A stretch of 64,000 bases of DNA from Planctomycetota bacterium. Lineage in GTDB: Bacteria; Planctomycetota; PUPC01; JACPCR01. This document shows, in pieces, positions 15,805 through 24,911 of the stretch. The stretch is from contig JACPCR010000066.1 in NCBI GenBank assembly GCA_016179685.1, positions 16,809-80,808 on the forward strand. The letters run 5' to 3'. Within the stretch, counting starts at the first letter, position 1, and the number at the start of each line of letters is the position of its first letter. The notes below the pieces were generated by a model. That model was not told the DNA's origin. It was given only the letters and a program-made list of their open reading frames with translations, and did no database searches. Both the position numbers and the translations under genes were made by a program.

Positions 15805-17457
15805 ATGGCCAGACATCTTCTTAGTCCGCAACAGGTTACGAAAGGCTTTACCGGCATGATCGGCGAGCCGAGACATGAGACCGAGGTAGTCACGCTCTTC
15901 GGGATGCTGGTGAAACGGCTCGGCTTCGTCGTCGAGCGAGCGGGTCCCGCGTACCCTGACCTGACAGTCTGGTGGCACGGACCCCACGGACCCGAGAGGC
16001 TTTTCGCCGAGGTAGAGGTGGATTCGGCCCATTTCGCTCAGCACAGGCACGATCCCCAGGATTGTGACCTCGTGATCGCGTGGCGGGACAGCGGGTCCTG
16101 TGCCGTGCCCGTGCTGGCGTTGGACCGCTTTTTCAGGCCGGAAGGCGGCACTTATCTTCTTGACACGAAATCAGTTGTGGCTGACCCAGCGTCCGCCAGG
16201 TGGTTCGAGGCAGTCGAGCAGCGAGAACGGGTCGAGCCCGAGGTGACGTTTCTGACTCCGAGGGATATCGCGGCTGGATTTTCCGGCCTCATCTGGCCCC
16301 CGGAGAACGAGCAGGAGGTGTCGGTCCTTCTGGGCATGCTCTTGCCGAGGCTGGGCCTGGCGATCGAGTCTTATGACGATCGGTTTCCGGACCTCGCGGC
16401 ATGGCGCACATCGGGACCCGGGGACCCGAAACCGGTGCGGATCGAGCTGGAGTATTCCGCCGGCCGATATGCGCCCCATCAGGCGCACAAAGGGGTGTGC
16501 GATCTCGTGATGCTATGGGAAGGCGGGGTGGTCCCGGGTGGGCCTGAAATCCAGAGCCTGAAGGAAGCCGCGGCGAATGGACCCGACGGCGAAATCTTGT
16601 TTTCGGAGAGGCAGGCTGTCCCGCGGTCGGTCGGGGACGCCATCGAGCAGACGAGCAATCCGCATGCGCGTGACCTGATGAGCGGCTTGCTGAACGACTT
16701 GAGTCGCGCGGGGGCGGAACTGGTCTTGCGCGAGAAGAGCGTGAGCGTGCGATTTCCGTTCGGCTGCGGCCAATACACGTATTTCCTATTCTATCCGCGG
16801 CCCCATGCCAACTACGTGCATCCCACAATCGAGTTCTTCGAGCCCAAAGGCCTGCCCGAGGGAGTGATTGCCAAGTTCAATGAGGCCCTGGCCGGACTCC
16901 CCGTCAAGGGCGGAACGAGCCAGAAACGCGTGGAGATTCGGAAAGGACAGTTCAACGAGGAGCACGTCCGGGTGCTGGCAAGGGTTTTTCAAGACCTCAA
17001 GAATCTGGGCGCAGCCATGGAACGCGAACCCTGCGGCCCATCCCACGAGAGGATGGAGACGCCGGGGCAGCAGCGAGGCAGGGGGGGCCTCCGACGGACT
17101 GCAGGAATCAAGGATGTCTTGCTCAAACTCGAGCGTGCCGGCGCCCTTGTCGAGGAGAATGCGAAGGGCATCAGTGTCCGGGTAGAGCGTGGCGACCAGA
17201 AGGCGACGCTGTTTATCCACTACCCGGGCGGATCGCCGAACTACCCGCGGAGCACTCTGGAGTGGTACACCTACCAGCTCGAGAAAATACGCTGCCCGGA
17301 TGAAGTTCTGCAATCCTTCGAGCAGGCAATGTCCTCGCTGACTTTCAAGCACGGGCAGGGCAAGAGAATCCCAACGGAATCGCTCGAGGATAGCGAGCTG
17401 GACACCCTCGTGGACGCGGTGGTCAAGGTGGTTCGGTGGTCGAGGAAGGAGACCTGA
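15805..17457 (+). CDS. Duplicated-domain protein (A-A'-B-B') with nuclease-like motifs
   Basis: 550 residues from ATG 15805 (AAGGAAGGGG upstream). Residues 12-105 and 155-245 are an internal duplication: (T/A)GF(T/S)G(M/L)I, then E-(T/Q)EV, LGMLxxRLG, (Y/F)PDL, an E-x-E pair (69/71 and 213/215), His residues, and CDLV-(I/M)-xW. PD...ExE with a nearby CD-hydrophobic-W resembles a PD-(D/E)xK-like nuclease fold, although the canonical Lys is absent. Residues about 290-400 and 440-545 form a second duplication (AGA-x-V, (S/G)-(V/I)-SVR, (Y/F)P near PNYVHP/PNYPRS, (K/N) then (L/F)-E-x-(A/M)). The two halves are joined by a Gln/Arg/Gly-rich linker. No family named with certainty. Island context suggests a defence or mobile-element role, which is inference. 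Confidence 0.75.
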   Translation: MARHLLSPQQVTKGFTGMIGEPRHETEVVTLFGMLVKRLGFVVERAGPAYPDLTVWWHGPHGPERLFAEVEVDSAHFAQHRHDPQDCDLVIAWRDSGSCAVPVLALDRFFRPEGGTYLLDTKSVVADPASARWFEAVEQRERVEPEVTFLTPRDIAAGFSGLIWPPENEQEVSVLLGMLLPRLGLAIESYDDRFPDLAAWRTSGPGDPKPVRIELEYSAGRYAPHQAHKGVCDLVMLWEGGVVPGGPEIQSLKEAAANGPDGEILFSERQAVPRSVGDAIEQTSNPHARDLMSGLLNDLSRAGAELVLREKSVSVRFPFGCGQYTYFLFYPRPHANYVHPTIEFFEPKGLPEGVIAKFNEALAGLPVKGGTSQKRVEIRKGQFNEEHVRVLARVFQDLKNLGAAMEREPCGPSHERMETPGQQRGRGGLRRTAGIKDVLLKLERAGALVEENAKGISVRVERGDQKATLFIHYPGGSPNYPRSTLEWYTYQLEKIRCPDEVLQSFEQAMSSLTFKHGQGKRIPTESLEDSELDTLVDAVVKVVRWSRKET

Positions 17458-17481
17458 GGTTTTGGGAGGAATTTGCGATCC

Positions 17482-17862
17482 ATGGCAAAAATCAGGACCT
17501 GCAAGGCCGCGGAAGGACAACCCGCGAACCGGAGCAAATCGAAAAAGGCATGCAAGTTTGGCGGCCCAATCGCCTATGGCAAGTTCGTGGCGAACCTCAT
17601 CGTTTCGGCTGGGTGCTTATTGATGGTTGGCTTTGTCTTATGGTTTGTGAGCGTTTGTGTTCTCATTTGGCGATCCCCGCTGAGCGGCAGCGAGCTGAGG
17701 GCCCAGTTTCTTGGTGAATCCGAGAATCATCCGGATCGGATTCGAACGTCGTTCTTCGGTCCGAGGTCCGAGGTTGACGATTTCGACGTTGATGACGAGA
17801 ACGACTTCGAGGGCGGGGAGACCCACAGGGCCTTGGAGTGGATGAATGAGCCTGACGAGTAG
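17482..17862 (+). CDS. Small single-pass membrane protein with acidic tail
   Basis: 126 residues from ATG 17482 with GGAGGAA upstream. A basic N-terminus (about 35 residues, many Lys) is followed by one hydrophobic segment at about residues 37-63 and a strongly acidic C-terminal stretch (EVDDFDVDDENDFEGGE). It starts 24 bases after the stop of the A-A'-B-B' gene and is very probably in its operon. No family recognised. Confidence 0.65.
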   Translation: MAKIRTCKAAEGQPANRSKSKKACKFGGPIAYGKFVANLIVSAGCLLMVGFVLWFVSVCVLIWRSPLSGSELRAQFLGESENHPDRIRTSFFGPRSEVDDFDVDDENDFEGGETHRALEWMNEPDE

Positions 17863-18132
17863 CGAAGCGCCCATGTTCACCCACAAGCATCGATCGGGAT
17901 TCATCTCAGGGTAAGTTGCGACAGGCGCGTCGCGGGATACCGTCCAAAGGCGTCTTCAAGAATTGCCCAGATACCACGCTCTTTTTCGAAGCGAGGGATA
18001 TTTCCCCTACGTCCAGGTCGAGTTAAGAGAGCCTTGAGCACGAAGAATTCACAAGGGTCTCAGTGCATTCATGAGTCATTCGGGGAGATGGTCTTTCCCT
18101 CACTTTGACGAGCCGAAAAGGAGGCAACAGCG
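17863..18132. other. Intergenic spacer
   Basis: 270 bases with no supported gene; slightly AT-rich. A GAAAAGGAGGCAACAGCG ribosome site at its right end belongs to the next gene. Confidence 0.5.
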
Positions 18133-18615
18133 ATGAAAGTTGAGGATGTCACACGGTATCTGGAGAAGCGGTTGGAGGAGGCGGAAAGCTGGGCGGCAGC
18201 GGGTTTTCCCGGCGAGTTGCGCGGCTTGAAGCTGCGTGACTATGCGTGCAGCGCAACGGCGCTCACTCTGCTCAACGACGCTGGTAGGAAGGAAGCGAAG
18301 GGGGTCCAGTTTCGCCTCACCTGGGAAGGACCGTCGGGCCGGGCCTATACCGATGTCGAAGTCCGGTTCGTACCTGAGGGTTCCTTTTCCAGATCGGGTG
18401 ACGGCAGTAGGACTTACGACCCCTACTTTGCAATTTATGTCTCCGGCGTGCCCGGCGTCTTGACCTATCAGTCGTTCAAAGAAGGCAACCTGATCGAGGA
18501 GGCCACCGTGCAGGATTTTTTTCATCGTCTAATCCGCAACGCGTGCCGGCACGAGAAGAATGTCGTCGAGATATTCAAGAACAAGCGGCCCCTGGACGCT
18601 ACTACGCCCAACTAA
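18133..18615 (+). CDS. Uncharacterised 160-residue protein
   Basis: Starts at ATG 18133 with a strong AAAGGAGG ribosome site. The sequence is globular with amphipathic helices at the N-terminus (VEDVTRYLEKRLEEAESWAA) and beta-rich middle (GVQFRLTWEGPSGRAYTDVE, YFAIYVSGVPGVLTY), no signal peptide or membrane segment, and a Lys-rich C-terminus. No domain recognised. It is the last intact gene before a zone of fragments and may belong to the 15.8 kb gene group. Confidence 0.65.
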   Translation: MKVEDVTRYLEKRLEEAESWAAAGFPGELRGLKLRDYACSATALTLLNDAGRKEAKGVQFRLTWEGPSGRAYTDVEVRFVPEGSFSRSGDGSRTYDPYFAIYVSGVPGVLTYQSFKEGNLIEEATVQDFFHRLIRNACRHEKNVVEIFKNKRPLDATTPN

Positions 18616-18712
18616 CCCTGAGACGGGTGACGTTGAAGGAAGTAAATAAGCTCTCGCTCAGGCGAGACCCCTGTCGCAGGCCGTCTGGCTGTTCGGCAGC
18701 CAGAGCGTGCCC

Positions 18713-18885
18713 TTTCCCGAATGGTCCGGGCAGGCGGGGTAGCCCGGCGCGAGCCGGATGCCTCGATACTCCTCGCGGATCAGGGCCTCGCTGTCCAGGT
18801 CCTCGTCCGGGGCGTAGCCCCAGAACTCCTTGCGGACGCGCTCGTGCAGCCGCTCGGCAAATGCCTCGGCCAGGCGGTCCCCAGC
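18713..18885 (-). pseudogene. metH activation-domain fragment (second, diverged copy)
   Basis: Reading leftward, the frame gives [38 protein letters not shown] and [17 protein letters not shown]. These match the C-terminal S-adenosylmethionine-binding domain of the intact metH at 21266-21437 ([35 protein letters not shown]) with roughly 80% DNA identity. It has no start, no flanking MetH sequence, and stops at 18658. It is therefore a relic, either an old duplication or a piece of a metH allele from a related strain brought in by recombination. Confidence 0.85.
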
Positions 18886-19129
18886 GCTTTGGGCATGATG
18901 CTGCAATTGCCCGCGGGCAAGTCGTCCCAACCGGGCCGATGTCCACGACTCCACACCCCGGCGCACACTTGTGCAACGGTGCGTTGGGCCTCCTCGCCCG
19001 CCCTGCCGCGGCCGGACGCGGAAAGCTTGAACGCGCCCCCACACCCCGACGCAAGCTTGAACGACTGCGCACCGATCGCCCGGGGCACGCCCTCGCCGTT
19101 CGCGAGGTCCGCCGCTTGCCTGCACCTCG
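18886..19129. repeat. Relic of the palindrome-rich repeat tract
   Basis: No gene. Contains CACACTTGTGCAACGG, AAGCTTGAACG twice and GTTCGCGAGGTCCGCCGCTTGCC, phrases shared with the 20.2-20.7 kb tract. It joins the metH fragment to the truncated protease gene, so a rearrangement involving repeat sequences is likely. Confidence 0.6.
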
Positions 19130-19333
19130 CATCCTTGCTCGCTTGATCTGAGCCCAGACAAATCGGTCATAGTCTTCAGCGAAGAGTACCAGGTCGGCAT
19201 TTGTGCCCGTGTCGACGATGACGTATTTCGTTTCGTCTCCTTGGAGCTCGCCGCCAGGATCCGGTGGTCCAAAAAGAGCCACTGGGATAACGATCTGGTT
19301 TCCCCGCCGGTACTGCCAGGACAGTGATGCCAT
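19130..19333 (-). pseudogene. Truncated clan AA (retropepsin-like) aspartyl protease
   Basis: Starts at ATG 19333, whose TAATG overlap couples it to the gene at 19333-19611. The first 68 residues look genuine: [15 protein letters not shown], then [15 protein letters not shown] with the catalytic DTG triad of retropepsin-like proteases. After about 19130 the frame continues into repeat-derived sequence that matches nothing, so the C-terminal half including the flap is missing. Small proteases of this kind are often encoded behind a short partner, as here. Probably inactive. Confidence 0.65.
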
Positions 19334-19611
19334 TAGCCGAGCCCAAAGTTGTAGATGACGGACGGCTGGGGCCTCCCGGCAAGGACGACAAAGTGCTGGG
19401 TTCTGTCCGGCTCAAAACGCTGAAGCTGCTTGATGACCGCGGTGAATTCGTCGGCCGCGACAAGGATCCGGCCTCGGACGATGCCGACATACTTGTCTCG
19501 GTACTCTACTGGCTCACGTTCGAGTTGCTCGCAGAGCTTGGCGCTTTTCTCGTAGCCCTCCCGACCACGACTAACGTCATCACCGGGATCTTGGGCCTTG
19601 CTTACGGCCAT
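19333..19611 (-). CDS. Small protein of DUF5678-like type, partner of aspartyl protease
   Basis: 92 residues from ATG 19611. The central part EPVEYRDKYVGIVRGRILVAADEFTAVI resembles short DUF5678-type domains (a Trp/Tyr-x-Ala-(L/I) strand, then a Gly and a helix with E-A/E-F-T), which are repeatedly found directly upstream of retropepsin-like protease genes. The last strand HFVVLAGRPQPSVIYNFG fits that family. Its stop overlaps the start of the truncated protease gene. Function unknown; assignment is from weak similarity and context. Confidence 0.5.
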   Translation of the reverse strand: MAVSKAQDPGDDVSRGREGYEKSAKLCEQLEREPVEYRDKYVGIVRGRILVAADEFTAVIKQLQRFEPDRTQHFVVLAGRPQPSVIYNFGLG

Positions 19612-19769
19612 GTCGTGCGCCTCCGTGGTTGACGAGAAACACCGTTCTCGGCCCTTCAGGGGCATTTTTTGATGACGCTTATTTAATAGCAGGCAAGATG
19701 AGACTTCAACTTCGGTAAAGGCGGAAATTCGCTAAGGTCTTTGAGTGCCATTTGCCAAATCGAGCGACT

Positions 19770-20057
19770 GGAATCAGGAGTTCGATTTTGATCCGAATGC
19801 GGCACCTTTGCTCTGGGTGGCAAATAGAAAAACGGGGCTCTCCGTGGGTTCTCGAACGCCAGTGGCATCCCCAGCAGAAGGTGAAGAAGGAGTGCGGCGG
19901 CTCGATCCTTCTTTGCCTTCCAGCGCCGGACCTGTACGAGGTGAAGCGCTGGGTGCTGCAGTGGGGCGGCGAAGCGGAAGTCCTCGCCCCCGAGGATCTT
20001 CGATACGAGCTGAGGAAGGATACCGCTGGAATGCTGAAGGGACCGAAGGGCCACTGA
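19770..20057 (+). pseudogene. C-terminal fragment of a WYL-domain regulator
   Basis: The frame yields PWVLERQWHPQQ, a short gap, then LYEVKRWVLQWGGEAEVLAP and EDLRYELRKDTAGML. This is the usual end of WYL/WCX regulators (ER-x-WHPSQ, then E-V-x-RW-V-x-S-(W/Y)G-x-EA-x-VL-x-P-xxL). There is no DNA-binding N-terminus and no supported start; a different frame may carry the preceding strand, implying a frameshift. Non-functional remnant. Confidence 0.7.
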
Positions 20058-20200
20058 ACGCCTGGCCTCCGGCCTACATGAGCGGGAGCAGGGAGCAGGA
20101 AGGCAGTGAGCAGTCATCCGTATCGGAGCCTACAGCCTCCCAGCGGGATTCAGCCTAAGAAGGGTTCCCCCGCCGAACTTGTCCCTTTGGGAGGCGGGTA

Positions 20201-20770
20201 GGCGCTCCCGCGCCTATGTTCCCGAATGGCGTGCGCGGAACGCGGGCGCTCGCCCGCACGGGAGCGGGGTCGCGGACCTCGGCGCATTTCGCGAGGTCCG
20301 CCGACCGTCCACACCGGTCCAAGTGTGGACGCGAGGTCATGCCCACCGCCTGTCCATACGTGTTCAATTGGGAACAGGACAACCCCGCCACGGGCCATAG
20401 CCGCTCGGCGCACTTCGCGCGGTCCTCCGTCTGCCCACACAGGCTTCAAGTGTGGACGATCGGCGGCCCATACCATTCCCTCACACCTGTTCAGGTGTGA
20501 GGGCAGTCCGCACCCACGGCGCACTTCGCGCGGTCCGCCGTCTGCCCACACAGGCTTCAAGTGTGGACGATCGGCGGCCCATACCAGTCCCCCACACCTG
20601 TTCAGGTGTGAGGGTGGCCCGCACCCACGGCGCAGTTCGCGAGGTCTGCCGCCTGCCACACCTGTTCAAGTGTGGGGATGGTGACCCATGCGGCGGGGGT
20701 ACGCACCCGTGACGCTCACGGATTCCCGGCTTCGGCTCAGTTCGAGAGGTCCGCCGTGGGCTGTCCACAC
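20201..20770. repeat. Palindrome-rich tract with 111-base tandem repeats
   Basis: A unit starting CACTTCGCGCGGTCC begins at 20411 and 20522 and again in diverged form at 20633, a period of 111 bases. Each unit carries two palindromes, CCACACAGGCTTCAAGTGTGG and CTCACACCTGTTCAGGTGTG. Further hairpins occur at 20307-20330 (GTCCACAC...GTGTGGAC) and 20659-20676 (CACACCTGTTCAAGTGTG). Long frames are open on both strands because of the high GC and repetition, and none resembles a protein family, so I treat the tract as noncoding. It is not a CRISPR array because the units are contiguous and the between-palindrome DNA is also repeated. Confidence 0.75.
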
Positions 20771-21011
20771 CCGTTCAAGCGTAGATGTGCCATCCCACCT
20801 GTCGTCCGCGCTCGCTCGCACGGGCGCCGGGTCCCCGACCTCGGCGCAGTTCGAAAGGGCCTCCACCTGTTCAAACAGGTTCAAGATTGGGCGAGAGTTC
20901 TCGTCTGCCTCCCGTATCGCCTTGCTTACGATTTCAGGTGTCAGTCACCCTCGGTCCTCAACTCTCGAGTTTCAATCTCGCCTCCTTGCGTCTCCGCGTT
21001 CTTATCCAGCA
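20771..21011. other. Spacer between the repeat tract and metH
   Basis: About 240 bases with no supported gene and no clear terminator for metH. It retains repeat phrases such as GACCTCGGCGCAGTTCG and CACCTGTTCAAACAGGTTC. Confidence 0.5.
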
Positions 21012-24000
21012 TCAACCCTTCGCGGGCCAGTAGGCCAGATTCGGCCGAAGCCATTTTTCGGCCTCCTCGACGGGCACGCCTTTGCGGCGGGCGTAGTCCT
21101 GCGCCTGGTCCCGCCCGATCTTCCCCAGCCCGAAATAACGCGATTCAGGGTGCGCGAAGTAGTACCCGCTCACTGAGGCCGCTGGCAGCATGGCAAAACT
21201 CTCCGTCAGACGGATGCCGGTGCGGGCCTCAGCGTCGAGCAGCGTCCAGAGGATGTATTTTTGCGAATGGTCCGGGCAGGCGGGGTAGCCGGGCGCAGGC
21301 CGGATGCCTCGATACGCCTCGCGGATTAAGGCATCGTTATCCAGGTTTTCATCCGTATCGTAGGCCCAGAGCTCCTTGCGGACGCGCTCGTGCAGCCGCT
21401 CCGCGAAGGCTTCGGCGAGGCGATCGGCGAGGGCCTTGGCCAGGAGGCTGCGGTAGTCGTCGTGCTCGCGCTCGAAGCGTGCGGTCAGGGCGTCGAGTCC
21501 AAAACCCGCGCTGACGGCGAAGAGGCCGAGGTAATCGACGAGCCTGCTTTCCCGCGGGGCGAGGAAGTCGGCGAGGGCCAAGTTCGGCTGCCCGGAGCCC
21601 TTGTCCCACTGTTGCCGGAGGGTGGGGATGACCGCGAGGGTTTGGCCGCGGGTCTCGTCGGCATAGACCTCGATGTCATCGCCCGAGCGATTGGCGGGGA
21701 AGAAGGCGAAAACGGCCCGAGCGGCCAGGGCTTTTCGCTGAATGATTTCCTCGAGGAGTGCCCGGGCATCTCCGAGGAGCTTCCGGGCCTCGGTGCCCCG
21801 GGCCGGGTCGTCCAGGATGTGGGGGTAGCGTCCAGGCATCTCCCAGGCCTCGAAGAAGGGGCTCCAGTCGATCCTTTGGGAGATTTCTTCGAGAGGGTAG
21901 TCCTCTAGGGTACGCACCCCAAGGAAGGTGGGGCGGACGATCCGGGCGTTTTTCCAGTCGAAGGCGGGCGACCTTTTCCTGGCTTGCTCGAGGGTGAGGA
22001 GGCCGGGCCCCTTTTCGGCCTCATGGGCCGACCGGATTCTTGCATATTCCGTCCGGAGGCCCTGGACGAACGCTTCGCGGAGCTCGCTGCTGAGGAGGGA
22101 GGCGACGACGCCGACAGCCCGGGAGGCGTCCTTGACGTGGACGGCGGGCTGGGTGTAGTGCGGAGCGATGCGGACGGCGGTGTGGGTCCTCGAGGTGGTG
22201 GCCCCGCCGATGAGGAGGGGGACTCGGAGACCTTCGCGTTCGAGCTCGGAGGCGACGTGGGCCATCTCGTCGAGCGAAGGAGTGATCAGGCCGCTCAGGC
22301 CGATGAGGTCCACCTGTTTCTCCCGCGCCGCCTCGAGGATGCGATTGCAGGGAACCATGACGCCGAGGTCGATGACCTCGTAGTTATTGCAGGCGAGGAC
22401 GACGCCGACGATGTTCTTGCCGATGTCATGGACGTCGCCCTTGACCGTGGCGAGGAGGATGCGTCCCTTGTGGCGTCCCCCGGCGGATGCCTTCTCGTTC
22501 TCGAGGAACGGGATGAGGTAGGCCACGGCCTTCTTCATGACGCGGGCGCTCCGGACCACCTGGGGGAGGAACATCTGGCCGGAGCCGAAGAGGTCGCCCA
22601 CGATGTTCATGCCTTCCATCAGGGGGCCCTCGATGACCCGCAGCGGCAGGCCCATCTTCTTCCGGGCTTCCTCTGTGTCCTCCTCGATGCGGTCCGCAAT
22701 GCCATGGACGAGCGCGTGCTTCAGACGCTCCTCCGGCGGGCCGCGACGCCAGTCCTGCTCGGCCTTCTTTGCCGCGCCCGGGCCCCGGACGCCCTCGGCA
22801 AACTCGACCAGGCGCTCGGTCGCGTCGGGCCGACGGTCAAAAAGCACGTCCTCGACGCGCTCGAGGAGGCCCTGGGGAATCTCCTCGTAGATGGTGATCT
22901 GCCCGGCATTGACGATGCCCATGTCCATCCCGGCCCGGATCGCATGGTAGAGGAACGAGGAATGCATGGCCTCGCGCACGGCCTGGTTGCCCCGGAACGA
23001 AAAGGAGATGTTGCTCACGCCGCCGCTGACCAGGCAGCCCGGCAAGGTGCGCTTGATCTCCCTCGTCGCCTCGAGGTAGTTCAGGGCGAACCGATTGTGC
23101 TCCGTGATGCCCGTCGCCACCGTCAGGATGTTCGGATCGAAGATCACGTCCTGGGGCGGGAAGCCCAGCTCATCGACCAGGATACGGTAGGCCCGGTTGG
23201 CGATCTTCAGCTTTCGTTCGGCGGTCTCGGCCTGGCCTCGTTCATCGAAGGCCATGACGATCAGGGCGGCGCCGTAGCGCCGGACCCTGCTGGCGTGGGC
23301 TTTGAACGCCGCCTCACCCTCCTTGAGGCTGAGGGAATTGACGATGGGTTTTCCCTGGATGCACTGGAGTCCGGCCTCGAGGACGGACCAGCGCGAGGAG
23401 TCGATCATGAAGGGCACCTTGGCGACGTAGGGCTCGGACGCGGCGAGGTGGAGGAAGCGCGTCATGGCCGCCTCCGAATCGAGCATGCCCTCGTCCATGT
23501 TGATGTCGAGAATCTGCGCCCCGTTCTCCACCTGCTGCCGGGCGATTTCGAGCGCGGGCTCGAACTCCCCGGCCAGGATCAGCTTGGCGAAGCGGGGCGA
23601 GCCGGTGAGGTTCGTTCGCTCCCCCACGTTGATGAAATTGGTATCGGGCCGGACGACGAGGGGCTCGAGCCCGCTGAACTTCGGGAAGGGCGAAGGGGCA
23701 GGGACGATTCGGGGCTTCTTGCCCTCGACGGCGCGGGCGATCGCCCGGATGTGGTCGGGGGTCGTGCCGCAGCAGCCGCCGACGATATTGACGAGGCCGC
23801 TCGATGCGAACTCGGAGAGGACGGCGGCGACGGATTCGGGCGACTCGTCGTACTGGCCGAAGGCGTTGGGCAGGCCGGCGTTCGGGTGGCAGCTCACGGG
23901 GCAGGAAGCGACCCGCGCCAGTTCCTGGACGTGCGGCCTCAGCTCCCGGGGCCCGAAGGCGCAGTTCAAGCCGACGCTGAAGAGCGGCGCGTGCGAGATG

Positions 24001-24713
24001 GAGACCCAGAAGGCCTCCACGGTTTGGCCGGAAAGAAGCCGCCCGCTCTTGTCCACGATGGTGCCCGAGACGATGATGGGCAGGCGGAAACCGGCCTTTT
24101 CGAAGCATTCCTCGATGGCGAAGAGCGCGGCTTTGCCATTGAGCGTGTCGAAGACGGTCTCGACGAGAAGGAGGTCGCACCCGCCCTCCAGCAGCGCCAG
24201 GGCCTGTTGCTTGTAGGCGTCGGCGAGCTGCCGGAAGGTCACGGCCCGGAAGCCCGGGTTCATCACGTCGGGCGAGAGCGACGCGGTCTTGTTCGTCGGG
24301 CCCATGCAGCCGGCGACGAAGCGAGGCCGGTCGGGCTGCCGTCGGGTGAACTCATCGGCCACCCGGCGTGCGATTCGCGCCCCGGCCAGGTTGATGGCAT
24401 GGACCTGTTCCTCCATGCCGTAATCGGCCATCGAGATGCGCGTCGCGTTGAACGTGTTGGTTTCAAGGATGTCCGCACCGGCCTCCAGGTATGCCCGGTG
24501 AATGCCCTCGACGATGTCCGGCCGCGTCAGGCACAGCAGGTCGTTGTTGCCCTTCAAATCCTTGCGGTGGCCCCGGAAGAGATCGCCGCGGAAGTCCGCC
24601 TCACCCAGCTTGCGCGCCTGGATCATCGTTCCCATCGCGCCGTCCAGGAGAAGGATGCGCTGTGAGACCAATTCCTGGAGAATCGAAGCGGAAGGGAGCA
24701 TGAGAACCATCAT
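21012..24713 (-). CDS. metH: Cobalamin-dependent methionine synthase
   Basis: 1233 residues, the usual full length. Homocysteine domain: [12 protein letters not shown] at the start, with zinc ligands in LNCAFGP and the [13 protein letters not shown] motif. Pterin domain: [13 protein letters not shown], near residue 360. Cobalamin domain: [17 protein letters not shown] with the DxHxxG His that ligates cobalt, around residue 760. Activation domain: [15 protein letters not shown] near residue 1150, binding S-adenosylmethionine for reductive reactivation. It methylates homocysteine from 5-methyltetrahydrofolate. Start at ATG 24713; ATG 24701 is possible. No cobalamin riboswitch was recognised upstream. 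A diverged fragment of its last domain lies at 18713-18885. Confidence 0.97.
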   Translation of the reverse strand: MMVLMLPSASILQELVSQRILLLDGAMGTMIQARKLGEADFRGDLFRGHRKDLKGNNDLLCLTRPDIVEGIHRAYLEAGADILETNTFNATRISMADYGMEEQVHAINLAGARIARRVADEFTRRQPDRPRFVAGCMGPTNKTASLSPDVMNPGFRAVTFRQLADAYKQQALALLEGGCDLLLVETVFDTLNGKAALFAIEECFEKAGFRLPIIVSGTIVDKSGRLLSGQTVEAFWVSISHAPLFSVGLNCAFGPRELRPHVQELARVASCPVSCHPNAGLPNAFGQYDESPESVAAVLSEFASSGLVNIVGGCCGTTPDHIRAIARAVEGKKPRIVPAPSPFPKFSGLEPLVVRPDTNFINVGERTNLTGSPRFAKLILAGEFEPALEIARQQVENGAQILDINMDEGMLDSEAAMTRFLHLAASEPYVAKVPFMIDSSRWSVLEAGLQCIQGKPIVNSLSLKEGEAAFKAHASRVRRYGAALIVMAFDERGQAETAERKLKIANRAYRILVDELGFPPQDVIFDPNILTVATGITEHNRFALNYLEATREIKRTLPGCLVSGGVSNISFSFRGNQAVREAMHSSFLYHAIRAGMDMGIVNAGQITIYEEIPQGLLERVEDVLFDRRPDATERLVEFAEGVRGPGAAKKAEQDWRRGPPEERLKHALVHGIADRIEEDTEEARKKMGLPLRVIEGPLMEGMNIVGDLFGSGQMFLPQVVRSARVMKKAVAYLIPFLENEKASAGGRHKGRILLATVKGDVHDIGKNIVGVVLACNNYEVIDLGVMVPCNRILEAAREKQVDLIGLSGLITPSLDEMAHVASELEREGLRVPLLIGGATTSRTHTAVRIAPHYTQPAVHVKDASRAVGVVASLLSSELREAFVQGLRTEYARIRSAHEAEKGPGLLTLEQARKRSPAFDWKNARIVRPTFLGVRTLEDYPLEEISQRIDWSPFFEAWEMPGRYPHILDDPARGTEARKLLGDARALLEEIIQRKALAARAVFAFFPANRSGDDIEVYADETRGQTLAVIPTLRQQWDKGSGQPNLALADFLAPRESRLVDYLGLFAVSAGFGLDALTARFEREHDDYRSLLAKALADRLAEAFAERLHERVRKELWAYDTDENLDNDALIREAYRGIRPAPGYPACPDHSQKYILWTLLDAEARTGIRLTESFAMLPAASVSGYYFAHPESRYFGLGKIGRDQAQDYARRKGVPVEEAEKWLRPNLAYWPAKG

Positions 24714-24911
24714 ACTCCACAGTCACGCTTTCTCCATCAAAGGGATGGAGGGTTGAGAGTTTATGGCTGACGGGGACGCCGGGATGGTGGGGTGGTGCTG
24801 GCGCTTGCCAACGGCCTGCGGCAGGGGGATCGTCAACGGCCCGCCGCGGAACGCCGGCACTACTCTAGCCCGCCGGACCGGGAGGTGCTGGGGGAATCCC
24901 GTTCCGGCGTG

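Noticed and set aside
18602..19333. A 243-residue intact gene containing the aspartyl protease motif
   Set aside because: Only the first 68 residues look like protein; the rest is repeat tract and a metH fragment read out of its own frame.
20411..20680. CRISPR array
   Set aside because: The repeat unit is 111 bases and contiguous with no unique spacers, and no cas gene is present.
20226..20684. Possible repeat protein in the 20 kb tract
   Set aside because: Both strands are open, the repeat unit is explained by DNA palindromes, and no ribosome site or plausible protein fold is seen.
21984..24665. 893-codon open frame on the + strand opposite metH
   Set aside because: Antisense shadow caused by high GC; composition is Asp/Gly/Glu/Arg-biased with no family resemblance, whereas metH is complete on the other strand.
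24714..24911. Cobalamin riboswitch upstream of metH
   Set aside because: No B12-box-like sequence or matching fold was recognised in the short leader.
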